Notes: generated from the letters alone by a model not told the origin. Numbered from the stretch's first letter, positions 7,541 through 14,135 are shown. The stretch: DNA of 16,012 nucleotides from DATHBR01 sp036389955 (GCA_036389955.1 DASVVJ010001132.1:1-16012), one strand, 5' to 3'. A program made the numbers and translations.

Positions 7541-9361
7541 GTGCCCGCTCGTCCCCTCCCCTGCTTCATTATGGTGCTGTGCCTCGGTGTGTGCCTCCCC
7601 GCGCACGCGTCCACCCCAGCCCCCCCTGGACCCACCGGGCCGGTGTCGGCCGCCGTCACGCCCTCGGTGCGCCTGCCTCCCCCCGAGGCCACCCGGGTGG
7701 AAACCCTGCTCGCAGGCCTCTCCCTGGAAGCCCGGGTGGGTCAGCTGATGATGGTGGGTTTCTACGGCTCGGACATCGACGAAGAGGTGGAGGAGCTCGT
7801 CCGGGGCCGCCAGGTGGGGGGCGTCTGCCTCTTCAAGCACAACATCCGCGGCGCCGAGCACGTGGCGCACCTCAATGACGGGCTGCGTCGGCTGTTGGAC
7901 GATGCTGGCCACATTCCCCCCTTCCTCGCGCTGGACCAGGAGGGGGGCACCGTGGTGCGCGTGAGTGATCAGGTGGTGGTGCTGCCCAGCAACATGGCGC
8001 TGGGAGCCACCCGCTCGGCGGAGCTGGCTTATGCGGCGGGTCGCGCCCAGGCGGAGGACCTGCGGCGTCTGGGCTTCAACATGAACCTGGCGCCCGTACT
8101 GGATGTAAACCTCAACCCGCGCAACCCCGTCATCGGTGTGCGCTCCTATGGGGACAGCGTGCCCCTGGTGACCGAGCTGGGCCGGGCCTTCGTGCGCGGA
8201 CAGCGGGACGCGGGGCTCGTCACCGTGGCCAAGCACTTCCCCGGCCACGGCTCCACCGACACGGACAGCCACACGGCGCTGCCGGTGATGCGCGAGACGC
8301 GCCAGGAGGTGCTCGCGCAGCTCGAGCCCTTCCGCGCCGTCATGGAGGACGGGCTGGATGGGCTGATGACGGCGCACATCGCCATTCCCCGGCTGACCGG
8401 GGACGAGATTCCCGCCACCCTGCACCCCCAGGTGCTCGATGGGCTGCTGCGCCGGGACATGGGCTTCGACGGGCTGGTCATCACCGACGAGATGGAGATG
8501 GAGGCCATTGTCGAGCGCTACGGAGTCGGCCGCGCGGCGGTGCTGGCGGTGCAGGCCGGCGCCGACATGGTGCTGGTGCCCTGGGAGCCCGAGCGGAAGA
8601 CGGAGGTGTACGAGGCCCTGCTCGCCGCCGCGCAGAGCGGAGAGCTGTCTCGCAAACGCCTGGAGCAGGCGGTGCGCCGCATCCTCACCGTCAAGGTGCG
8701 CCGGGGCATCCTCAACCCGCCGCCTCTGTTGAAGGAGCGGCTGGCGACGCCTCCGCCGCCGGGCAATGGCGAGGTGGCCCACCTGATTGCCCGGGCCTCC
8801 GTCACCCTGCTGCGCACCGATGAGCGGCACTTCCCGCTCTCTCGGGAGGCGCGCATCGCCGTCATCACCGCGGAGCCCTCGCTGGGCGAGGCCATCCGCG
8901 CGCGCGTGCCGGGCGCCTCGGTGCTCACCGTTCCGCCCTACCCTTCGGAAGGCGAGCGCGCCTCGCTGAAGCAGAAGGCCCGGAAGGCCGCGCTGGCCGC
9001 CGAGGTGGTGGTGGTGGGGTTGATCAACTCACGCCAGCTGGAGTTGGTGAGCCAGGCCGCCGCCGCGGGCCGCCCCGTGGTCGTCGTCTCCATGGGCCTG
9101 CCCTATCTCACCGAGCGGGTGGAGGAGGCGCGCGCCGTGCTCGCCGTCTACTCGTACCAGCCCGCGTCCACCAGCGCCGCGGCCGCCGCGCTCTTCGGGG
9201 AGATTGGCACCCCGGGGCGGCTGCCCGTCAACCTGCGCCGGCTCACCTTCGGGCATGGGCTCAACCCCGTGGGGCAGAAGCAGGCTTCCGCCGCTCCACG
9301 TGGGACTTCGGTACCCTCACCCCGTCCCTCTCCCGAAGGGAGAGGGGGGGGCGCGCGGTAA
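7541..9361 (+). CDS. Secreted glycoside hydrolase family 3 beta-N-acetylhexosaminidase-like enzyme (NagZ-like)
   Basis: Second NagZ-like two-domain GH3 protein of the window, 606 residues. A Sec signal peptide is visible (residues 1-23, cleavage expected after AHA); there is no lipobox cysteine, so it should be soluble in the periplasm or outside the cell. Active-site elements are AKHFPGHGSTDTDSH (D242 and H244 as acid/base dyad) and LVITDEMEMEAI with the nucleophile D316. It shares blocks such as NPVIGVRS and MTAHI.(V/I)P with the paralogue at 3612-5435, but the sequences have diverged widely. The GTG at 7541 is preferred because it retains the positively charged signal-peptide start; no Shine-Dalgarno is visible, and the in-frame ATG at 7571 is an alternative. 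After GHGLNPVG the last 20-25 residues (Ser/Pro/Arg/Gly-rich) are not part of the fold; the final 16 or so are encoded by a palindromic repeat. Confidence 0.9.
   Translation: MPARPLPCFIMVLCLGVCLPAHASTPAPPGPTGPVSAAVTPSVRLPPPEATRVETLLAGLSLEARVGQLMMVGFYGSDIDEEVEELVRGRQVGGVCLFKHNIRGAEHVAHLNDGLRRLLDDAGHIPPFLALDQEGGTVVRVSDQVVVLPSNMALGATRSAELAYAAGRAQAEDLRRLGFNMNLAPVLDVNLNPRNPVIGVRSYGDSVPLVTELGRAFVRGQRDAGLVTVAKHFPGHGSTDTDSHTALPVMRETRQEVLAQLEPFRAVMEDGLDGLMTAHIAIPRLTGDEIPATLHPQVLDGLLRRDMGFDGLVITDEMEMEAIVERYGVGRAAVLAVQAGADMVLVPWEPERKTEVYEALLAAAQSGELSRKRLEQAVRRILTVKVRRGILNPPPLLKERLATPPPPGNGEVAHLIARASVTLLRTDERHFPLSREARIAVITAEPSLGEAIRARVPGASVLTVPPYPSEGERASLKQKARKAALAAEVVVVGLINSRQLELVSQAAAAGRPVVVVSMGLPYLTERVEEARAVLAVYSYQPASTSAAAAALFGEIGTPGRLPVNLRRLTFGHGLNPVGQKQASAAPRGTSVPSPRPSPEGRGGGAR
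9313..9350. repeat. REP-like GC-rich palindromic element at the 3' end of the GH3 gene
   Basis: ACCCTCACCCCGT is followed by the perfect hairpin CCCTCTCCC-GAA-GGGAGAGGG (stem arms 9326-9334 and 9338-9346) and more G residues. The layout resembles the dispersed CCCTCACCCC...CTCTCCC...GGGAGAGGG elements found in many high-GC proteobacterial genomes. It encodes the C-terminal tail (SPRPSPEGRGGG) of the GH3 protein; TAA lies at 9359-9361. It sits between two convergent genes and may act as a bidirectional terminator or RNA-stabilising hairpin. Only one copy is in the window, so the dispersed nature rests on general knowledge. Confidence 0.7.
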
Positions 9362-9371
9362 CACCGCTTCG

Positions 9372-10037
9372 CTACGGGTTGGCCGTGGGCTCGTGCGGCT
9401 CGATCAGGCCGTACTGCCCATCCTTGCGCCGGTAGAGCACGCTCATCGCGTTCGACTCCTCGTTGTGGAACACGTAGAAGTCGTTGTTCATCAGGTTCAT
9501 CTGCATCACCGCCTCCTCCACCTTCATCGGCTTCACGGTGAGGTGCGTGGTGCGCAGCACGCGCGGCTCGGAGGCCGGCTCGGCCTTGGTGTCCTGCGGC
9601 GCGGGCGCGGGCGTGGCGGGCTGGGGCGCACGGTTCGGCGGCTCCGGATCCGGGTTGTACGGCTCCTCGCCCGGCATCTCGAAGACGGCGTGGCGCACGC
9701 GCGCCAACTGGTTCACCAGGTCCTGCCCGTGGTGCACGCGCTCACGGCCATGGTGCGTCTTGAGCTTGTCCTTGTAGCGGCGTAGCTGCCGCTCGATCTT
9801 GTCCATCGCGAGGTCAATGGACGCGTACATGTCCTCGCTCTTCTCACGCCCCCGGAGTACCCACGAACCCGAGTGAATCGTGATGTCCGCATGATGCAGA
9901 TGGCGCTCGAGCGAGAGCACCACATGCGCTTCACCTGCCCGGTCCAACAGCTTATTGACCCGGTCGACCTTCTCGCGTGCGTACTCCTTGAGGGAATCCG
10001 AAGTACCGAATTGGCGGAAGGTGATGTTCATCTGCAT
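9372..10037 (-). CDS. hpf: Long-form ribosome hibernation promoting factor
   Basis: Binds the 30S subunit when growth slows and joins 70S ribosomes into inactive 100S dimers. At 221 residues it is the long form. Residues 1-105 form the HPF/RaiA domain (MNITFRQFGTSDSLKEYARE, then DITIHSGSWVLRGREKSEDM and MDKIERQLRRYKDKLK). Residues 122-158 are a Pro/Ala/Glu-rich linker, longer than usual (most long HPFs are about 180-190 residues). Residues 160-214 are the C-terminal dimerisation domain, with TVKPMKVEEAVMQMNLMNND, FYVFHNEESNAMSVLYRR and YGLIEP, almost the family consensus. The start at 10037 has GAGGAGG nine bases upstream; the internal ATG two codons later is too far from it. The stop lies 10 bp from the convergent GH3 stop. 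Upstream, two inverted repeats (10093-10163) separate it from the same-strand dehydrogenase gene. Confidence 0.95.
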   Translation of the reverse strand: MQMNITFRQFGTSDSLKEYAREKVDRVNKLLDRAGEAHVVLSLERHLHHADITIHSGSWVLRGREKSEDMYASIDLAMDKIERQLRRYKDKLKTHHGRERVHHGQDLVNQLARVRHAVFEMPGEEPYNPDPEPPNRAPQPATPAPAPQDTKAEPASEPRVLRTTHLTVKPMKVEEAVMQMNLMNNDFYVFHNEESNAMSVLYRRKDGQYGLIEPHEPTANP

Positions 10038-10092
10038 GCGTAGCTGCCTCCTCAGTGGGTAGGACGGTGCTCCATCACCGATCAGAAACGCT

Positions 10093-10163
10093 CCGGGGGT
10101 CCAAAATCAACCCACCCCCGGCGATTCCGACGGTGGATGGCAGCCCGGTAAACGGGCTCCATC
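10093..10163. promoter_or_regulatory. Two inverted repeats in the hpf upstream region
   Basis: CCGGGGGT (10093-10100) pairs exactly with ACCCCCGG (10114-10121) across a 13-base AT-rich loop. Further from hpf, GATGG-C-AGCCCG (10136-10147) pairs with CGGGCTCCATC (10153-10163) as an 11-bp stem with one bulged C and the loop GTAAA. In the 193-bp gap between the dehydrogenase stop and hpf, the second could be the dehydrogenase terminator (no T-run follows on the minus strand) and the first an operator or 5'-leader structure of hpf. I see no convincing -35/-10 pair. Confidence 0.4.
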
Positions 10164-10230
10164 GTCCATCCGACAGGTGGCCGTCAGGCCTTATTCCCGT
10201 GGGGTTTCAGCCACTTCGGAACGCGCTGGC

Positions 10231-11112
10231 TCACGCGAGGACCTTGCCGCCGGTCACTCCCAGGATCTCCCCATTGACGTAACGCGACTCGTCGGAGGCG
10301 AGGAACACGAAGGACGGTGCCAGTTCGGCGGGCTGCGCGGGGCGGCCCATGGGATTGGTCTCACCGAACTTCTTCAGGTGATCGCCGCTGAAGGACTGCG
10401 GAATGAGCGGCGTCCACACCGGCCCGGGCGCCACGCAGTTGACGCGGATGCCGCGCTCGATGAGCGACTGAGCCAGGCCCTTGGTGAAGGTGACGATGGC
10501 GCCCTTGGTGCTCGCGTAGTCGAGGATGCCCGCGGTGGGCTGATACGCCTGAACGGAGGCCACGTTGATGATGGCGCTGCCGGGCTTCATGTGAGGCAGC
10601 GCCAGCCGCACCAGGTGGAACATGGCGAGGATGTTCACCTTGAAGGTGCGCTCGACGCGCTCGGCATCCAGCTCCTCGAACTTCTCCACCTCCTTGCCCT
10701 GGAAGGCGGCGTTGTTCACCAGCACGTCGATGCGGCCAAAGCGCTTCACCGTGTCCTCGACGAGCTTGCGGCAGTGCTCCTCGATGGCCAGGTCCCCGGC
10801 CATGGCCATCACCTGGCGGCCTTCCGCCTCGAGCACCCGGCGCGTCTTCTCCGCATCCTCGTACTCGTTGAGGTAGCCAAAGGCGAGGTCAGCACCCTCC
10901 CGGGCGAATGCCAGGCAAACGGCGCGGCCAATGCCACTGTCGCCTCCCGTGACGAGCGCCACGCGGTCCTTCAGCCGGCCGAGCCCTTTGTAAGAGTCCT
11001 CGCCATAGTCCGGCGCATTCTCCATCTGCTCCTCGATGCCCGGGTGCGCCTGGGGCTTCTCGTTGAACGATGGCTGCGGTCCTGCTTCACGTGGGTCAGG
11101 GTTGCGGGGCAT
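10231..11112 (-). CDS. Short-chain dehydrogenase/reductase, YghA/general-stress-protein-39 type
   Basis: NAD(P)-dependent oxidoreductase of 293 residues, cytoplasmic. The start at 11112 is chosen because GGAGG lies just upstream and the first residues (MPRNPDPREAGPQPSF) match the long hydrophilic lead of this subfamily; the frame stays open to 11349 but without a better start. The lead runs to about residue 45 (GIEEQMENAPDYGEDSYKGL). The Rossmann dinucleotide motif is TGGDSGIG (55-62), the structural NNAA is at 133-136, and the catalytic set is N160, S186, Y199 and K203 (DYASTKGA). The C-terminus VNGEILGVTGGKVLA is typical. Members such as Bacillus YdaD/YhxD and E. coli YghA are stress-linked or reduce aldehydes; the substrate here is unknown. 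It is followed on the same strand by hpf after 193 bp. Confidence 0.92.
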   Translation of the reverse strand: MPRNPDPREAGPQPSFNEKPQAHPGIEEQMENAPDYGEDSYKGLGRLKDRVALVTGGDSGIGRAVCLAFAREGADLAFGYLNEYEDAEKTRRVLEAEGRQVMAMAGDLAIEEHCRKLVEDTVKRFGRIDVLVNNAAFQGKEVEKFEELDAERVERTFKVNILAMFHLVRLALPHMKPGSAIINVASVQAYQPTAGILDYASTKGAIVTFTKGLAQSLIERGIRVNCVAPGPVWTPLIPQSFSGDHLKKFGETNPMGRPAQPAELAPSFVFLASDESRYVNGEILGVTGGKVLA

Positions 11113-11250
11113 GGGTCCTCCAGGGAGTACCCAGCCACGGTGGGGGCGGAGGGAGAGCACGGCAACTGCCGGGACTCGGAACTGGACCGGGGTCCAAGGG
11201 TCCTGCCCCCCAGGCAGCAGGCGAGCGGCTCGATGCCGTTGCTTACATGA

Positions 11251-11277
11251 TGCGGTTCCGCACAACGCAGCTTGCGT
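11251..11277. promoter_or_regulatory. Two adjacent palindromes, possible enhancer/activator site
   Basis: TGCGG-TT-CCGCA (11251-11262) is followed two bases later by ACGCA-GCT-TGCGT (11265-11277). Both contain the half-site TGCG/CGCA. They lie roughly 100-160 bp upstream of the sigma-54-like candidates, a usual distance for enhancer-binding-protein sites. Short palindromes are common in GC-rich DNA, so this is tentative. Confidence 0.25.
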
Positions 11278-11408
11278 AGCATGGAAACGCGGCGGCTCCC
11301 TCTCAGGTGAAAGCCCCGCGATGCCCAACAGCCGTGGCTCGGGGTGCACCTCGAGAATGGCTCATGCTTTCAATGGCTTGGCGAGCAGGCTGCCAGCCAG
11401 CCGAGCCG

Positions 11409-11424
11409 TGGCACGTCTGTTGAA
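11409..11424 (+). promoter_or_regulatory. Sigma-54-like -24/-12 promoter candidate
   Basis: TGGCACG-TCTG-TTGAA matches the sigma-54 consensus TGGCACG-N4-TTGCA with correct spacing and a single mismatch (A instead of C in the -12 GC). The transcript would start near 11435, about 140 bases before the ATG at 11574. A weaker element with both invariant GG and GC, TGGCGAG-CAGG-CTGCC, lies at 11379-11394. A sigma-54 activator gene at 12311-14074 makes the assignment attractive, but the -12 mismatch lowers confidence. Confidence 0.4.
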
Positions 11425-11573
11425 AAGGCTAACCCTCGCGCAGGCCCGGTGGAGCGCGGGACATCGCTCCCTCCGCAGGCTCGAAGCGCACCCGGTGAAG
11501 CCGCTCGTGGCACGGGGCCGCTATCGCCTTCACCGCTGCATTGGACTGTCTCAACCACTCCGAGGGAATGACC

Positions 11574-12284
11574 ATGGCTATTACCTACCAGCTGAACTTC
11601 ACCATCGACGCTGGCGGCGTTGCCGCCATCAATGGAGCCTCTCAGTACATCACGATCGTCAAGCAGCTGAATCCCTTGACCAGCACCAGCGCTGGGCCGC
11701 CGGTCGCCTGGCTGACCTTCCCCGCCGCGCAGATGATCACCGTGCAATGGGAGGAGAACTACTTCCTCTACGCGACGAACGCGCAGCTGCAGGCCGGCGC
11801 TACCATCGTGTCGACCGCGAGCACTCCAGATGCCGCGCTGGCCCAGGCCGAGTACACCTTCTCCTCCGACCTGGTGTTCGGGCTCCCCCAGATCAGCCCG
11901 AACATTCCCGCTGGGACGTTCGAGGTCAACAATCAGGTGGGCAACAACACCTGGCAGTTCGGCCTGGCGCAGAAGGCCACGATCAACGGCAGCAAGATCC
12001 CGTCCCCCGTTCCGCTCAATATCGTCCCAGTGCTGAACAACGAGACCGCGACGTTCACCCCGGAAGAAACGGTCTCGATCTTCCTGCAGTCCTACAGCAA
12101 CAACGGCGTTGTGCTCACGCAGGTCGCGGGCAATGCGCTGCAAGTGATGCTCTCCGGCACCAACCCGTCCGTGAACATCGACTTCGATGACGTCAACAAC
12201 ACATTCTACATCCCGCCGAGCACCACGATGATGTCGAAGGGCTCCTCGCAGCGGCGAGCGGCCCTGGCCGCCACGCAGCGGTGA
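11574..12284 (+). CDS. Small beta-rich protein with possible distant similarity to RhiA
   Basis: A 236-residue protein without a signal peptide or membrane segment. The ATG at 11574 is chosen because GAGGGA lies six bases upstream (the ATG at 11568 is too close). It is rich in Asn, Thr, Ala, Val and Gln and poor in charged residues until a basic C-terminal tail (KGSSQRRAALAATQR). The pattern suggests a beta sandwich: MAITYQLNFTIDAGG, then YITIVKQLN, VAWLTFPAAQMITVQWEENY, LQAGATIVSTAS, and further strands AGTFEVNNQVGNNTWQF and NIDFDDVNNTFYIPPS. The order VAW - T.xW - Y.FLY - L..G - AS recalls from memory the Rhizobium RhiA family (quorum-sensing-controlled rhizosphere proteins), but similarity is weak and the assignment is an inference. 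It is convergent with the sigma-54 activator and preceded by a long regulatory region with sigma-54-like elements, so it may be a regulated, abundant product. Confidence 0.75.
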   Translation: MAITYQLNFTIDAGGVAAINGASQYITIVKQLNPLTSTSAGPPVAWLTFPAAQMITVQWEENYFLYATNAQLQAGATIVSTASTPDAALAQAEYTFSSDLVFGLPQISPNIPAGTFEVNNQVGNNTWQFGLAQKATINGSKIPSPVPLNIVPVLNNETATFTPEETVSIFLQSYSNNGVVLTQVAGNALQVMLSGTNPSVNIDFDDVNNTFYIPPSTTMMSKGSSQRRAALAATQR

Positions 12285-12298
12285 CCTCGTTTCGTGTC

Positions 12299-12311
12299 AC
12301 GGCCAGGCCGT
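12299..12311. terminator. Short palindrome between convergent genes (weak terminator candidate)
   Basis: ACGGC-CAG-GCCGT is a 5-bp stem in the 26-bp gap between two convergent stop codons; its last base overlaps the activator's stop. There is no T-run, so it is weak evidence for termination. Confidence 0.2.
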
Positions 12312-14074
12312 CAGGACGCCTCCTCCGCTGCCAGGCTCAGCAACTCCTGGAAGGGCGAGGCGTCCTGGCCAAGGGCTCGCAGCAAGAGGTCTACCTTCTC
12401 CAGTTCCCGCCGCAGCGCCTTCTGATGGTTGCGGTTCTTGACCAGGTTCTCCCGGCCCAACAGCAGGAAGGCCTCGTCCCGGCCTACCCGCTGCACGGCC
12501 GTGCCCAGCACGAAACCACGGAACGCCTCGGTGAGATCCAAATCCAACGGGGCGCCTCGCCGCCGCACCTCGGCCACCAGTTGCTCGGCGGCCTCACAGA
12601 GCACCTCCGCCAGCTTCCGCGTGCCGTCTGCCTCGGCGACCTTCACCCGCTTGCTCTCCTCCTCGTACCCCAGCGCCCGTTTCACGTGCTCCACACTGAG
12701 CACCGCGTCCTGGAGCACCCCACCCGACTCCACGATCGACAACGTGTAGGCCCGGCGGATGATGTTGTCGAGCTGGCGCAGGTTCCCCGGCCAGGGGGCA
12801 CCGGCCAGCACCCGCTGCGCCTCGGGCGTCATCCGTCCCTGCCCCTGCGGGTGCGTCTCCCGATGCCGCCGGTTGAGCATGTAGTGCGCCCACAAGGGGA
12901 TCTCGTCCTTGCGCTCGTCCAGCGGCGGCACGCGCACGGGCAGCACGTTGATGCGGTAGTAGAGGTCCTCCCGGAACCGGCCAGCCCGGACCGCCTCGCG
13001 TAGGTCCGCGTTGGTCCCCACGACGAAGCGGACATTGGCGTGACGGTCTCCGCTGCCCTCTCCCAGGGTGCGGTACATGCGCTCTTCCAGCACGTGCAGC
13101 AACCCTGCCTGGGCCTTGAGGGAGAGCTTGTCCACCTCATCAATGAAGAGCGTGCCACCCTCGGCCCGCGCCACGCAGCCAGGGTTGTCCCGCACCGCCC
13201 CGGTGAAGGCCCCCTTCCTCCACCCGAACAGCTCCGCCATCTGCAGATCCTCGGGAATGGTCATCAGGTCCAGCGCCTCGAAGTGCCCCACCTTGCGCTT
13301 CGACTGCTCATGGCACCAGCGCGCCAGCCGGGACTTCCCCGCGCCCGTGGGGCCGGTGAGCAGAATGGTCTCCTCCTGCTGCGCGAAGACCCGGAGGATG
13401 GGCACCAGACCCGCCATGGCGGAGCCCACCACGGGCAGGAAGTCGTCCACCGCCATCGCTTCGACCGGCTGTGGAGGAAGGCCGCACAGGTAGGGCGCCG
13501 CGATGTCCGCCATGACCTGGAGCAAGCCCGTGTGCTCGCGCCAGATGAACTCCTGGCCCACCGCCGCCATGCAGTCCGCCTCGAGAAAAACCATCCCATC
13601 GATGGAGCCTCCCGGGACGCGCAGCGGCAGCACGTGAACGTGCGAGGCATTGCGCCCCAGGAAGCGCTGACGGCTCTCATTGCCGTCGAACTCGCTCTGG
13701 CGGGAGGACAGCCGCGCCGCCTCCACCGGATCCGCCGCCGCGTGATGGGGCACCAGCGTCCCCATGTTCACGTCGATGGAGACGGCGCAGCGGTGCCGCA
13801 CCACCGAGCGCCACGCCGTCGTCGAGGCCAGCAGGCTGACCTCGGGGCTGGCCTGAGCGGCTCGTGCCGCCTCAAGCCCCCACATGCGGCGGTAGCTGTC
13901 ATCCGGACGCACGTAGACGCTGCCACGCAGAATCCTCCCCCGGCGCGCCCAGGGGCTCGCCAACAGCCCCTCCTCCACCTGCCGCAGCATGTGACGCAAC
14001 ACGGCACTGGCCGCCTCTTCGAAGTACTGGGTGCTGCTCAGGGCTTCTACCAGTGACGCAAACTCACTCTGCAT
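12311..14074 (-). CDS. Sigma-54-dependent enhancer-binding protein with GAF-like sensor region, no receiver domain
   Basis: A 587-residue transcription activator that uses ATP to open sigma-54 RNA polymerase promoters. Residues 1-200 lack a response-regulator receiver; about 80-197 read like a GAF domain (VHVLPLRVPGGSIDGMVFLE, then an aromatic/Leu helix). The AAA+ domain (about 210-445) is intact: Walker A GPTGAGKS (241-248), sigma-54 contact loop GAFTGA (288-293) after ELFGWRK, Walker B GGTLFIDE (306-313), sensor I GTNADL, the arginine-finger region RFREDLYYR (366-374) and sensor II WPGNLRQLDNIIRRA. The last 100 residues do not match the usual Fis-type helix-turn-helix; a divergent one may lie in DEAFLLLGRENLVKNRN. 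An in-frame TGA (14081-14083) excludes a longer start. No Shine-Dalgarno is present, and a TATACT box sits eight bases before the ATG. It is divergent from a kinase gene, a possible partner. Confidence 0.93.
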   Translation of the reverse strand: MQSEFASLVEALSSTQYFEEAASAVLRHMLRQVEEGLLASPWARRGRILRGSVYVRPDDSYRRMWGLEAARAAQASPEVSLLASTTAWRSVVRHRCAVSIDVNMGTLVPHHAAADPVEAARLSSRQSEFDGNESRQRFLGRNASHVHVLPLRVPGGSIDGMVFLEADCMAAVGQEFIWREHTGLLQVMADIAAPYLCGLPPQPVEAMAVDDFLPVVGSAMAGLVPILRVFAQQEETILLTGPTGAGKSRLARWCHEQSKRKVGHFEALDLMTIPEDLQMAELFGWRKGAFTGAVRDNPGCVARAEGGTLFIDEVDKLSLKAQAGLLHVLEERMYRTLGEGSGDRHANVRFVVGTNADLREAVRAGRFREDLYYRINVLPVRVPPLDERKDEIPLWAHYMLNRRHRETHPQGQGRMTPEAQRVLAGAPWPGNLRQLDNIIRRAYTLSIVESGGVLQDAVLSVEHVKRALGYEEESKRVKVAEADGTRKLAEVLCEAAEQLVAEVRRRGAPLDLDLTEAFRGFVLGTAVQRVGRDEAFLLLGRENLVKNRNHQKALRRELEKVDLLLRALGQDASPFQELLSLAAEEAS

Positions 14075-14082
14075 GGTGATTC

Positions 14083-14112
14083 AGTATAGGCACGCGCCAA
14101 CACCTTCGTAAC
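14083..14112 (-). promoter_or_regulatory. Promoter candidate of the sigma-54 activator, likely leaderless transcript
   Basis: On the minus strand TATACT (14083-14088, 5/6 match to the -10 consensus) lies eight bases before the ATG at 14074; a weak -35 (TTACGA, 3/6) stands 17 bp upstream. Transcription would start within a base or two of the ATG, which fits the missing ribosome binding site. Confidence 0.4.
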
Positions 14113-14135
14113 AGCCAGGCGTTATGCTGCCGCGC

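Larger units (their letters stand above)
11113..11573. other. 461-bp intergenic region between divergent genes
   Basis: No open frame here has a ribosome binding site plus a recognisable product; the longer frames crossing it are extensions of, or shadows to, the flanking genes. The left part must hold the promoter of the dehydrogenase (minus strand) and contains the palindromes CGGCA-AC-TGCCG (11160-11171) and TGGACC-GG-GGTCCA (11183-11196). The right part holds palindromes at 11251-11277 and two sigma-54-like candidates at 11379-11394 and 11409-11424. The GAGGGA ribosome binding site of the next gene is at 11562-11567. A small RNA or very small gene cannot be excluded. Confidence 0.6.

Noticed and set aside
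7523..8830. Minus-strand open frame of about 435 codons antisense to the secreted GH3 gene
   Set aside because: Composition is that of a GC-bias shadow, and the plus strand encodes an intact GH3 enzyme.
11113..11349. N-terminal extension of the dehydrogenase by 79 codons
   Set aside because: The extension shows no family similarity, while the ATG at 11112 has GGAGG just upstream and yields the usual subfamily N-terminus.
11508..11522. TGGCACG followed by GC as a sigma-54 promoter
   Set aside because: The GG-to-GC spacing is one base short, and sigma-54 promoters tolerate spacing changes poorly.
11036..12190. Plus-strand open frame crossing the dehydrogenase start and the 11574 gene
   Set aside because: Low-complexity Arg/Gly-rich translation with no motif; it overlaps two better supported genes in other frames or strand.
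13040..14056. Plus-strand open frame antisense to the sigma-54 activator
   Set aside because: Arg/His-rich shadow without motifs; the minus strand has a complete AAA+ domain.
14083..14100. TTGGCGCG-TGCC on the minus strand as a sigma-54 promoter of the activator
   Set aside because: There is no GC at the -12 position; the sigma-70-like TATACT explains the sequence better.
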